A stretch of DNA of 64,000 nt, from positions 186,001-250,000 of the forward strand of contig JACGCM010001796.1 in the NCBI GenBank assembly GCA_014058105.1, given 5' to 3'. Below, piece after piece: positions 36,191-46,976 of the stretch (the stretch's first letter is position 1; each line of letters starts with the position of its first letter). The translations under genes and the position numbers were made by a program. Source of the DNA: Kingdonia uniflora (lineage: Eukaryota > Streptophyta > Magnoliopsida > Ranunculales > Circaeasteraceae). The notes under the pieces are model-generated. The model did not search any database, was not told where the DNA came from, and worked only from the letters and a program-made list of their open reading frames with translations.

Positions 36191-37200
36191 ATGACCGAGA
36201 CCTTCTCTGGATCTACCTTAAGCTCACAGCCACCAACAATAAATCCAAAGTATACTAGCTCCTTTCCAAACTCGTACTTCTTCCCATTGAGAAAGAGTTA
36301 TTGTGACCACAATGCTTCCAATACTTTACAAATATATACGAGGTGTTCCTCCCATGTTTGACTATATATTAAGATGTCATATAAATACACAACCATGAAA
36401 TCGTCAATAAAAGCACAAAGTTTCCCATTCATCAACCGCATAAAAGTTGCTGGAGTGTTGCATAATTTAAAAGGCATTACCAGCCACTCAAAGAGTCCTT
36501 ATTTGGTCTTGAAAATAGTCTTCCAAGTATCTTCTTCCCAAATTCTAACCTGATGGTAACCCGACTTAAGATCTAGGTTGGTGAAAAACTGAGTTTTTTG
36601 TAACTCATCTAAAAGCTTGCCAATCCGTGAAAGTGGATAATGATTCTTTACAGTAATCTTGTTCAACGCTCGATAATCTACACATATTCTCTAAGACCCA
36701 TCATTCTTCGGTACCAATAATACTGGTGAACCACAAGGCAATCAACTCGGATTAATAACCCCTTGCTCATGGAGTTCTTATACCTATTTCTTGATCTCAT
36801 CAAACTCGGTTACAGAAGTCCAAAACAACCCAATGTTGGGTAGTGGCTCACCCATTTTGGTTTGCTACTTAGAAGATATTGTCAAAGTAGACAACACCTT
36901 AGCTGACGGATCCTCCTTAACTGTTTGCACCAACAACAAAACAAACTTGCAGCTCGCATTAACCAACCTCTTCGCCTGAGTCACCGTTACTAAATTATTG
37001 GTGGTGACATGTTCCTTACAAACATTTATATGAAACTCCTTCCCCTCCTTCACATGACAGTACTTGCAAACTCTACAGTAAATAATCGTATCTCGGTCCC
37101 AAAGATAAGGGTTACCCAAGATGACTTGACACACATCTAAAAGAACCACCTCACACGTTACTTCATCAATAAATTGTTTAGTAAGCAAACTTAAACATAC
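36191..37200 (-). pseudogene. gypsy-2 protease and reverse transcriptase, decayed
   Basis: 37188-36865 gives a protease-end segment (CQVILGNPYLWDRD). RT follows on the minus strand with many stops; recognisable pieces are the GYHQVR-like part near 36550 and RPYVDDF-like part near 36390. The gag-to-RNase H order shows it is one element from 38600 down to 34064. Confidence 0.65.
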
Positions 37201-37489
37201 ACTACTTCGTGATCTTCAACTTTGCGTCTTTATTAATCTAACCTAAACCATACGGCTAAGGATGAGCCATAATAGCCAAACCCATCTTCTTTACCACCGC
37301 CTCTGAGATTAAATTCTTCTGACTACCCAAATCAATGATGGCCTCTACTAAACTCTGCTTCACTTGAATGCTAACATGAAAAAATTCTTCCCTACTCATC
37401 TCCTCGGTAGCCATATATTGCTGCAACATAAGAAGAAGTTTAGGATTTGGCTTCTCTAGCTAAATCTAGAAGATCAACAATCTTTGCGT

Positions 37490-38600
37490 CTAGTACACAT
37501 TTTTCTCTCTTGTTCCTCTCCTCCTTCGACCTAAGCTTTGGGTGAAGTATCTAACATTTATCTGAAATGTGCCCATTTGCCTTACAATGACTGTAGTAAT
37601 TCCCCTTGGATGAAGACCCCTCTCCTTTGGACTCCCCTTTGTACTTATTCTTCCAACTAGACTTGTACCCCGACTTGCTCTTGTCGTCTTTCTTGTCACT
37701 CTTCAAGTACTTGCCTTCAATAGCAATTACTTTTACGGTAACATTCTCGATATTTACCACAGTAAATAGCTTCAATTCTCTTTTAATGGACTCTGACAAG
37801 CCTCCTGTATACTTCATGAACACCTCGTATTCATCCACATTAATGTCCAAAGCCAACGCTTGGTTATGAAACTATGTAGCAAACTCTTGTACGGATTGCT
37901 CATACTTTTGGCACAAACTGTGTCATTTGAACCATCTCTCTTGCTCATACTCAATAGGATAAAATTACTTCCTCACCAACACCTTGAACTCTTTCCTACC
38001 CAAACTTCATACTTCGTAACATTTTCGATAGGACTTCTACCATGTGAGTACATGACTTGCAAATTTTAATGTCGAGAAACATATTTTATGAGTATTAGAG
38101 TATTCGTAAACTGAAAAATAGGTTTCCAACCTATCTAACTAGTTATCCAACTTCTAGGCATCGATTGAACCGTCGAATAACAGAATTTCAATTTTAAAAT
38201 CGATATGAAGATTACGCATAAGATTCATTGACTTGCCAATAACCGATCGCTCTTCGACTTATTTGGCATCACTAGAATCACTATCTACCTCCCCATTAAT
38301 ATCGTTACTCTCTTCCACCGCAATCCTTTTCTTCTTCATGCGCTCTCACCATTTTTTCAAAGCGGAAGATGTCGCGTGGTTCGTGAGACATAATTGTTCT
38401 ACTAACTCATTTAGAGTAGTAGTTAGGTCAGAAACTTTAGTTTCCAACTTCGTGAGTTAATTTTTAGAATTGCCCATTTCTAAATTTGTCTTCTCCTTCG
38501 AGTAAGGTTTCTGGTGAATCTCCAATGGACTCACTAGGTTCTCCTTCGTTTGCTTGAGTCAGTCGCGAGTAGAGACCATAAACCACAATCCCCTTGAGAA
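37490..38600 (-). pseudogene. gypsy-2 gag
   Basis: 37856-37551 encodes the end of a gag domain (EVFMKYTGGLSESIKREL) followed by lysine-rich sequence and a zinc knuckle YYSHCKANGHISDKC, in which the first cysteine has become tyrosine. Upstream pieces to about 38460 include the N-terminal coiled region on the minus strand. Frameshifts separate them. Confidence 0.7.
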
Positions 38601-38610
38601 TCGTTACTAG

Positions 38611-38623
38611 AAATCTTATACCA
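38611..38623 (-). promoter_or_regulatory. Possible primer binding site of gypsy-2
   Basis: On the element strand TGGTATAAGATTT follows the LTR; the first six bases match the initiator-tRNA-Met site TGGTATCAGAGC. It places the LTR edge at 38624. Confidence 0.45.
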
Positions 38624-39336
38624 CTTAATCCACAATCGAATTGAGATTAACCTAAATGAAGAAATAAAATGAAGAACAACACAATTGGTTGGAGAATTTT
38701 CCTTTTGGAGCTTCAATTGCTCAATGATTTGATTCCAATTGAATTACTCTCAAAAACCCAAAGTCTTTCTTACAAAAACTTGGATTGATCTAAGATAAAT
38801 TTCACCTTCTCTAGCTTTGCCCCTTTATGAGGGTTACAAGTTCCTAGTTACAAGATATGACCATTATACCCTTGAAATGCCTAAAATATCAAATGAAACA
38901 ATAGTCGCTTGAACGAAGCCATGGGTCATTCGAACGACTGGTCAAAATAAGCCTAAGAACAACCCCAACGTGAATTGGTCTTCTGGTTCTCCAATTCGTT
39001 AGAACGACTCCAAATGTTGTTCGAACGACTTGCCTATTTTTGCCTGAAAATTACCTCAGCTTGAAATGGTCTTCTGGGAACTCCAGTTTCGTTTGAACAA
39101 TTCCAAGTGTCGTTCGAATGACTTTGCTTATTTTTGCCTGAACAGACTAAACTCGAATTGGCTGGAACTCCAAGTTGCATAGACTCAGCTCGAATTGGTC
39201 TAGTAGACTCGGCTCAAGTTTGTTTTTTTAGAACTTTTAGGTCGTTCCTCTCATAACTCGTTCGAACGACTCCAAGGTTCGTTCGAACGAGTTGGCGTCT
39301 TTTGAAGGGGCTCGATCTTCAGATTCTCCTGGATCA
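38624..39336 (-). repeat. 5' LTR of gypsy-2
   Basis: Begins on the element strand with TGATCCAGGAGAA at 39336 and matches 33336-34063 throughout, with the same CGTTCGAACGA-rich block (38920-39290). Target duplications are not seen, as expected if the other LTR lost its outer end. Confidence 0.87.
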
Positions 39337-39605
39337 ATGTTGTAACTTCTCATTCATGAATAAATAAACTAGAATGAAAAGTACGCTTTTATTGTAATTT
39401 CTCCATGCAGTTGTTACAAAATTGGAAACATGCTTTAAGGGTTTGCTAATAGACTCAACATGAATTAAACACGCTATCAACTAGACAAAGTATTCAAGCC
39501 GTGAATTAAAGCCTCAACTTACTCAACATTCATCAAGCATGCATTCTCTAGCATGATTGTATGATTTAAGCCTCAACTATGTTAGCTCCAATGGTTACTT
39601 ACATG

Positions 39606-40299
39606 TTTTTTTTTTTTTAAAGCTAACAAATTAACCAACCAAGCTGGGAACAAGGCAAGTATTAATTAGGTCTAGCAACAAAACCCAAATAAACAAACTA
39701 AAAACGATACATTCTGAGTTTAACAAGAGCACTCTTCCAAAATAAATGTTTAAGATATTAAATTTGGAGACCAAAACTTGAACAGGACCATCGTCATAAG
39801 CTGAATCTGGCCTATCACTTCTTCTCTTCCTTCTCGGCCTCCACAGCTCTCTTTGCCCTGACACCAACGTAGCTTGTCATAGGCCTTGAAGTTTTTCATT
39901 TCTTCAGTGACCTTCACAAGCTCGAGAGAAGGTTCTTCACAGTGATGGGTATGAATGATCCCTGGACTTGAGTGGCATTGGCAAGCTCCTCAGCAGTTGA
40001 GTCTCCAGCTTTGAACTTGTTCACACGGCTTGGGAAGACCACAAGTTTCTTCTTGTAGGTCTTGAGCCTTTGTACATTGGCTTGGAGACCCTACAAGGAA
40101 CGGTTTCTCCTGCGGTGATCAACAGAAATGCCAATAGTTGAAGCAAGTTTCTTTGGGATTCTTGCAGCCTCGAGTTCTTCTAGTGAAAATCCCCTGCCAA
40201 CCCTAATCTTCATGTTGTACTTGAGGGTCTGACCGTGAACAATAGGACATAGAGGTCCAGCTGTTAGCCGTGGGAAAATCTTCACGGCTTTCACTTGCC
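39606..40299 (-). pseudogene. RPL13: RPL13 processed pseudogene (retrocopy)
   Basis: Minus-strand sequence of cytosolic 60S ribosomal protein L13: [51 protein letters not shown], then [26 protein letters not shown] and ELVKVTEEM. There are no introns. It has a 12-base poly(T) at the left end (poly(A) on its own strand) and an 11-base target duplication TTACTTACATG at 39595-39605 and 40300-40310. It lacks roughly the first 40 codons, has a stop right after RNRSL and a later frameshift. The other copy of the duplicated block has the empty site, so the insertion is later than the duplication. It is a dead LINE-mobilised copy. Confidence 0.92.
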
Positions 40300-40310
40300 T
40301 TACTTACATG

Positions 40311-41420
40311 CTAATATGTTGCAAGCCTAATCAATGTTTTGCGCGTTATAGCAATTTGCATGAATCCATTACGAAATACGAAAGTTGTTTACCACTTGGT
40401 AGGTCATAAGTCATCGGGGAAGGGACAGTTTAACCTGATTTTTAACGGGGATTTGGATGACAGAGAGTGCCTCCAGAAGAGGGTGATTCCTAGGGCAGGG
40501 GAAGAATTGCATGCAATTAAGGTAAAAATGTAGGATCCTTTGCCCTCTTCCCTTCAATCATTTTATGGCCTAATGAGATAGATTATCTTGTCACCAATAC
40601 TTACACGGTCGTGGATATCTTGTCACCAATATTTTCGGTGAGCTACTGGGCATGACTCATGCCATAACAATGATATAAGCACGCTAACCCACAAAGAGTC
40701 GCCCTAGCAAAATCTGAAATGAGATATCAGCTTATTGTATCTAGAAACTAGAAAGAAGGATGCATACACAATCAAATACCTATTCAACATCAAATTAACA
40801 AAAGAAAAGATAAGGCTAGCGCATGTTTACTTTTTTTTTGAAACGTTCAAGCGAATGTTTACACACGCTTCATATGAAGAAAAACACACTAGCTATTCAA
40901 CATTGTATAATTTAACTTTTAATCCACGCGGGGAAGTCTAAGTCGTGCAGGATTTTCGTTCACTAAGGATGAGATCACAATATTGAAACTTAAATGATAC
41001 TGGTGGAAAAATGAATTTGGATTTGTAAATTTCTCCACTATCTTCCTATTCCGCTCCAAAAATATTGTCGACATTTCAATGAAAATTGGTCTATTAGCAT
41101 TATGATATATTATCCTGATATATATCCAAAATAAATATACCATGAAAATATCACCAAAAAAATGCAAATATTAAGGTTTTTTTTTATACCACGTACATTT
41201 ATCACCAAAAAAATGCAGATTGAAAACAGAAGACGTCACAAATTAATATATATATCACCCTTCTTCTCCCTAGTCTTTCCGCCGCCGCCAACTCGGAATA
41301 CTTCTCCTCTCATAATAACCTAATTTGTCACAAATTGATATGAATTTTTTTTTTAAATAACAAAACTTATAATAACCTAATTTGTGTGTCCTCTCATTCT
41401 AGAACAACAATACCAACTTC
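40311..41420. other. Upstream region of germin-like gene copy 1
   Basis: Shared with 58790-59370 in reverse, but about 200 bases near 40360-40720 and other parts are found only here. No coding sequence recognised. Confidence 0.5.
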
Positions 41421-41427
41421 TATAAAT
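41421..41427 (+). promoter_or_regulatory. TATA box of germin-like copy 1
   Basis: TATAAAT in CTTCTATAAATCGAC, also present upstream of copy 2. Here the ATG is only 30 bases further on; in copy 2 the gap is 69 bases. Confidence 0.7.
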
Positions 41428-41457
41428 CGACTACTTCTCCTCCCTTCAACAACAACA

Positions 41458-42195
41458 ATGGCAACTCCAGCAGTTCCCCTCTCTCTTCTTCTTCTCTTCG
41501 CCATTTTATCAAACACTTTCGCAGATCCTGACCTACTCCAAGACACCTGCGTTGCTGATCTCTCTTCAGGTAAAACTAGCTCTAATTTAGCTTTCTTTCT
41601 CTAAAAACACTCAAATTTGACTAAATTGAGAATTGGGTTTTGATATTCAGGCGTGACGATCAATGGGTTTGTTTGTAAACCCTCAAACAATGTGACTGCA
41701 AACGATTTCTTCTTCGACGGGTTGAAGAATCCGGGACAAATCATCAGCCCACTGGGTTCAGTCGTTACACCTGCAAATGTCCTAAATATCACTGGGTTAA
41801 ACACTCTAGGAGTGTCTTTAGCTAGGGTTGATTTTGCGCCGGGCGGGGTAAACCCGCCCCATACCCACCCGAGGGCCACCGAGATAATTTTCGTCCTGGA
41901 GGGAGAACTAGAGGTTGGATTTATTACAACCGCGAATGTGCTCATATCGAGGACGATTATGGTTGGAGAGGTCTTTACTTTTCCAAAGGGTTTAGTACAT
42001 TTTCAAATAAATAATGGGGCTGGGAACGCGGCGATACTCGCCGCGTTGAATAGTCAATTGCCAGGGACCCAGGCTATCGCAGTAACGCTATTTGCCGCGA
42101 GTCCACCGGTCCCGGACAATGTGTTGGCTAAGGCGTTTCAAATTGGGACTATGGAGGTTGATAATATTAAGTCGGGACTTGCTTCGAAATACTAA
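41458..42195 (+). CDS. Germin-like protein, copy 1
   Basis: A secreted cupin of the germin-like family; many members bind manganese and some have superoxide dismutase or oxalate oxidase activity, which cannot be told from sequence here. Exons 41458-41569 and 41651-42195 are joined over an 81-base GT-AG intron and give 218 residues. The start MATPAVP is chosen because it begins the signal peptide (cleavage likely after Ala22, before DPDLLQD); an upstream in-frame ATG at 41386 precedes the TATA box. Cys31 and Cys46 should form the family disulfide. Metal ligands are His108, His110 and Glu115 in HTHPRATE and His154 in GLVHF. NIT (83) and NVT (51) are possible glycosylation sites. The frame is intact. 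The nearest homologue is the inverted copy at 57976. Confidence 0.93.
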
Positions 42196-42317
42196 AGTGG
42201 GATTTAGCGGATTCCAGTGATTGTAAAATAAAATGTGAATGAGTTGGAGATATACTCCTCCAACTCCCATTACTTGTTTATGATGTGATTTTAATATTAA
42301 AATAAAATGTGAATGGG

Positions 42318-43087
42318 TTTTAAGTTTCCCTGCTTGTCCAGTTCGATTACAAAATCACGCATGACCCCTACTTAATCTGCATGAGCTTTACTCGATGGAA
42401 GATAGAGGGTTTTAACATCAAGTATAATATATCCAATGCTATCTCTGCCTGTAAACGGCATATCAGATCCTCAAATCCAAACCTTCGAAATGACCCTCAA
42501 ATGGCATAACAGATACTTCCATCCAAACTCCCAAATGATACGTAAAACTCCATACCAGATCCCTTTATCTAACTCCCCAAATGACCCAAAATATAGTAAT
42601 CGCCATTTGACATGGCCTCTTGGTGGCAATCTCAATCCCACCAAGGATGTGCACAAGGCTGCTAGACTGCTAGTGATAGGAGGCTATATCTCCGGAAAAA
42701 ATACGCAGAACCGATGGATTATTGGTTCCAGTATCCCCATTTGGTTGCACATAAATGAATGAGATAACTGATATTCATGCACTAGATATGAGATACAACA
42801 CCAGTTAGTTAGAATCTTGCATACTGTCGCTGTTTGACTGAGGAGATCAAAGCGGCCTGGTACTCCAGATTTCAAAATCCAAGCGGCATGAAGGATTAAA
42901 AGGAGCTACCGACTAAGATTCTATCTTGTTTGTTGATCAATTTGCATACCATTTTACCCTCTTGAAAGGAATATGGCTAACAAGTTATATTCGGGGTTTT
43001 GTAGTAACTCCCCAATACAGTGAAGCCGACAGTGAGAAGGACTCATTACAATAGAAGTCTAATAAAGAAGGAGAAAGCTAACCGCAA
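42318..43087. other. Intergenic, nothing recognised
   Basis: No gene seen. Several short open frames overlap on both strands without protein likeness. Confidence 0.4.
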
Positions 43088-43299
43088 CTAGGTTTGATGT
43101 CTACCATCTGGAATTGCAATCAGAACTATGTTAGACGGTCTAAAGTAAGGAACGTCGCATATAAAATATCCTTTTCTCTCCAGCTGCAGTATCTCCCCGG
43201 GCTTCAAATCGCACATATTTGAATCTCCAAAGGTTGAAGTATCTCTTCTCCTACAGTGACTAAGAACATCAAGAAAATCCTCCCCTTCTTCCAACTGCA
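43088..43299 (-). pseudogene. Orphan last exon of cytosolic glutamyl-tRNA synthetase
   Basis: Encodes LEEGEDFLDVL, GDSNMCDLKPGEILQLERKGYF.CDVP and IPDGR.QT followed by a stop, matching the very end of plant cytosolic glutamate-tRNA ligase. An intron acceptor ...ATGCAG lies directly upstream at 43300. No earlier exon is found in the next kilobase, which is copia DNA. Changes such as M-C-D for the usual M-R-N suggest relaxed selection. It is most likely a gene fragment, though a long intron across the repeats cannot be fully excluded. Confidence 0.75.
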
Positions 43300-43529
43300 T
43301 TGCCATACAATATTTTACGGTACTTTTCAATATCGCAAATTAAACTAAAAATGACATGTACTACTATATATGCTCTTTATAACTGAAATATTGCGATTAT
43401 AGAAGTAATCATGATGTTATTATGTTGCTGTGCATGGTGATTAGCCATATTGTATCATAAGTTCCGGCCAGAGACATATCGCTACAACACATTTTTTGAA
43501 CCATTCTTCATCGATATTTCGTGGAGTAC
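43300..43529. other. Noncoding, nothing recognised
   Basis: A/T-rich region upstream of the orphan exon. Confidence 0.35.
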
Positions 43530-43690
43530 CATATACTCTATTAGTCCCACATCGGGTACTAAGAGGGCTAGAGACTTATGTTCCCTTCCTATATAATGAT
43601 GCTTGGTTGTAATATAATTAAATCAACTTAAGTGTGAATAAACTTCCTCCTCTTATTTAATTATACATGGTATCAGGGCAGTTTTGTTCT
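43530..43690 (+). repeat. copia LTR end with primer binding site
   Basis: AGTCCCACATCGGGTACT, CCTATATAATGATG and ...TTAATTATACA are followed by TGGTATCAGGGCAG at about 43669, an almost perfect initiator-tRNA-Met primer site. It is thus the 5' LTR end of a plus-strand copia element whose remaining body is not recognisable; the start is an estimate. Confidence 0.55.
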
Positions 43691-44157
43691 TGAAGATGTC
43701 GTTTTTGCTTTGTTTTTGCTGGCGGTGGCTATTGCCGTCGTCAGACCATCGATGTTCATGAATTTTAATCTTCTCATGAACTGTAAATCAGTCGTTCCTT
43801 GTTTCATTGTTTTTGTGTTAAAATAATAAAATCGTTTGATTTTCTTTCTTTATAGTGAGAGTTATTATCTCTTATCTTTATAGTGAGAGTTATTAACTAC
43901 AGTTGCATTAAACTGTTACTATTATCAATGAATTGGATATGAAAAGGATTTTACTAACCTCTTCTCCTACTTTTGCAAATTCTCTTGAGCTTGAGTGGAG
44001 TCTTCCCTTGGATTAGATACAGACCTTTATGGGATGGTTATCTATGTTGCAGCCTCCAAGAGGGACTTTCCCTCTATTTAACCTGATAGAGTTTCAATAG
44101 TCTTCTCATTATACCCTCAAACCCTAATAGAAAGAGTAACACTAGGTCCCACCAACC

Positions 44158-44758
44158 TTAATTTTTGTCACAATTGGGTACAACCAATAACATCTTACGA
44201 CCTATTAACATGTGTGTTCGTGAACTGGAAGATAAAACATTAAGTAGTGCTGGTATAGATGGAAAATCCAGCAAAGACTCCATTAATCCCATACGCGTAA
44301 CATATCCCCTGAAGGCTGGTATCAAAAGACCCTTAGTAAGCAGATTAACGATCATCTCCAGTGCCGACAAATAAGAAATCTCGATAATTTGTTTCTGTAC
44401 TTTATCAATGACTACGTGATACTTAATGTTAATATACCTATTATCCATAGTCATGTTATCATTCTTAACATACTTGACGACGGCATCATTGTTACAAAAA
44501 ACTCACAACGGTCTAGAAATCAAATTAGCAACCTTCAGCTCATAAATAAACTTCTTAAGCCATACAGCCTGTCAGGAAGCCTTATAACAAGCCACATACT
44601 ATGCTTCCATAGTCGAGGAAGCTACAAGAGACTGTTTGACATTTCTCCACGGGATAGCGCCATGAGCAAGCATAAAAACATAACTAGAAGTAGATTTCTT
44701 GTCATCTTTGTTCCCTATAAAATATGAGTTAGAATAGCCCAAAACCATGAGCTCATCC
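44158..44758 (-). pseudogene. copia-4 RNase H fragment
   Basis: The minus strand reads QDELMVLGYSNSYF, KSTSSYVFMLAHGAI and VASSTMEA, then after stops NNDAVVKYVKND and the region DMIVNLLTKGL-like (here EMIVNLLTKGL) near 44330. These are copia RNase H and the pol tail. The fragment is cut at 44758, where LTR copy B starts within it. Confidence 0.8.
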
Positions 44759-45217
44759 TGTAAGGGGCTTATTCCGTATCTCGGACTCAAGCCCCATCAT
44801 TGACCAATATACGACCACTCGACCTCGTTAACGTACACTTGGCACATTTATGTTACAGTTACAAAGAAAAGAAGTTGCTCAAGCCGTTATACAAATCATT
44901 ATGAAGACTCATCAAAACCATATATTGTAACGTTCGTCATTAAAGCAGATAACGGTCATATTATAAGACATATAAATAGGTCTATAGAACTATAGAGAAA
45001 GGACAAACTTTTCCTATCAAGAAAGTCTCTACAGAACATCCTTGTAATAGCTAACATTCTCAATAGCATATATCTCTTTCTAAAATCCTCAAGAGAGGTC
45101 GTGGTTTTTAACCTATTCAAAGGTTTTCTATGCTAAACTTTTGCATTATTTATTATTAGCGTTTTGATTACATCTAGTGTAAAGGCTAAGTCTAAATCTC
45201 AGAATTAGGCTATTACA
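44759..45217 (+). repeat. LTR copy B of the 459-bp gypsy family (5' LTR)
   Basis: Exactly 459 bases, TGTAAGGGGCTTATTCC to ATTAGGCTATTACA, followed at 45218 by TTTGGCGCTGTTTGTGG, the gypsy primer site. It contains a TATA-like CATATAAATAGG near 44970. Its 5' flank is copia-4 (CATCC). Confidence 0.9.
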
Positions 45218-46244
45218 TTTGGCGCTGTTTGTGGAAAAGGTGAAGGACCAACGATTGGTATCGATTTGAAAACAACGTATCATTGCGTTGGTGTTTGGCA
45301 GCATGTTCACTGCCAATTTATGTTTGTTTGACAACAAACCTCATTATAGGAGGCCAAAACTCGTCGTAAAATTATCGAGTAATAAGGCGTATACAATGTT
45401 CAGATCCGTAACTCGATTCGCGTACCCTCTCATACTCGAGGTATGGGTAATGGCCCACTCGAGCTCCAACACAAAGAGCTCATTCATCTGATTTAAATTG
45501 AGCTCTGAATAATTGCTCACTCGAGCTGCAGCGAATAATGGTCGACGTAGGCCGAAGAATGACAAGTCTTTCTCTCTCTCTGAATCGAGCTTGGTCTTCG
45601 TTCGACCTCATCAATGGTAGATCTTTGATCGACCTCCACAATAGCAGGTCGTTATACTCCTGCAACTACAATCCTCAAAGTTGAGCTCCACATTTTCATA
45701 CCCACAATTCGAAAAAAGGTCTTTGCATCAAGTTCGAGTTTTGTTCGACCTAAATAATGGTAAGTCTTTGATCGGCAATATCAATCCCTTAATGGTGTCT
45801 CAGATGCTTAACTATTTTTAAATTGCAGGTATTCAAAGATTTACACAAATCATCAAACAATCAAGAACATCTCAGATAGTCTTGCTACAACATATCTAAC
45901 AATGTCGAATAAATTTCATTCGCTGTCATCGTCGTCGTCGAATTTGGTTTTGCCTTGTGGGGTTAATTCGATAGAGAATTATGTGTCGAAGATGGATACG
46001 CTCGCCGGGGTTGTGAGTACTTAACAGACATACTATCTTGACTCAGTTTAGAAGAACGACGGAAAGGTTCCATCTTCGTTGGCAAATAATGGTTGCATAC
46101 CTGCAAAAACCCTTCTCTCTACTATGTTTCGATCTCGAAACCCGATTCAAATTGTGCCATCTTCTATCCTTGACTTTTGATAAAATAACTAGCCCTCACG
46201 ATCTCATCTGAAATATGTTATCATTACAAAATAGAGTGATATAT
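45218..46244 (+). other. Internal region of the 459-bp-LTR element, left part
   Basis: Begins with the primer site. 45331-45420 is repeated in the same direction at 51336-51430 (CAACAAACCTCATTATAGGAG versus CAACAAATCTCGTTACAGGAG). A frame at 45902 (MSNKFHSLSSSSS) is not recognised. No gypsy gag or pol is seen, so the element appears non-autonomous. Confidence 0.5.
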
Positions 46245-46249
46245 AGAGT
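46245..46249. repeat. Target-site duplication AGAGT of copia-5 (left)
   Basis: AGAGT at 46245-46249 recurs at 50546-50550 immediately after the 3' LTR. Confidence 0.88.
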
Positions 46250-46933
46250 TGTTATGATATGAACTCGAATCGTGTTAGAGGAAGTTCAACGAAGCTCGTG
46301 GGACGAGCGAGGATCGAAGACGGTTTGAAAAAGGGTTTTTTTCAAAGTCCTGTTCGAATAGACCTTTGTCTGTTCGAACAGAAGGAGACAGTTAAAAGTG
46401 TATTCGAATAGAAGTCATGTCTATTGAAATAAAAGAAGACATTTACATGTTTGTTCGAATAGACTTTTGTCTATTAGAACAGAAACGTTCAGAATCCATC
46501 TTATCCAAATAAATTCAGAGTCTATTCGACTAGACTTCGTTAAGTCAGTTTTAGAAGGTGTTTTTTGGGGACGTTGGTCCATCTCGTGATCCATACTTCG
46601 AGCCTATTCTTATGTAATGACTTCCCATGTTTATAAGGGAGTCTAGGGTTAGTTGTTAGCCCAATCTTATTATGAGTTTAACCTTAGAGAGGCTAGGGTT
46701 TGAAGAAACTCCATTAAAGCTTGAGAAGCTTGAGAAATCATTGTAACCTATTTGATATCATAGTGAATTGTTCCTGGGGAGTAGTTTTTCATCCGTAGGG
46801 GTTTTCCACTTCCCTCATCCGGGAATTTTTTTTGTTTCCTTTATTGTTCTTTGTTTGATTTACTTCTTAGGTTGGCGATTTCCGCGTATCGTTCTTGTAA
46901 GGGAATAGAGAGTAGCTACCTTAATTCTAAACA
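46250..46933 (+). repeat. 5' LTR of copia-5
   Basis: 684 bases from TGTTATGATATG to ...TCTAAACA. The second half (46556-46933) repeats at 50168-50545. 46360-46530 carries TTCGAATAGAC/TTCGAACAGAA units. Confidence 0.88.
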
Positions 46934-46950
46934 ATTGGTGTCAGAGCGAA
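46934..46950 (+). promoter_or_regulatory. Primer binding site of copia-5
   Basis: ATTGGTGTCAGAGC follows the LTR and is one base from the initiator-tRNA-Met site TGGTATCAGAGC. Confidence 0.8.
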
Positions 46951-46976
46951 TGTTAGGGTTTGTGTGATGAATAGCG

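Larger units (their letters stand above)
39345..42317. repeat. Segmental duplication, copy 1 (plus orientation)
   Basis: This block matches 57868-59625 in reverse orientation: the same A/T-rich upstream sequence, the same germin-like gene and the same 3' end up to GTGAATGGGT. The main length difference is the RPL13 retrocopy inserted here at 39606-40299. Confidence 0.88.

Noticed and set aside
41386..41457. Upstream ATG as start of germin-like copy 1
   Set aside because: It precedes the TATA box and would put 24 residues before a normal signal peptide; copy 2 starts at the equivalent of 41458.
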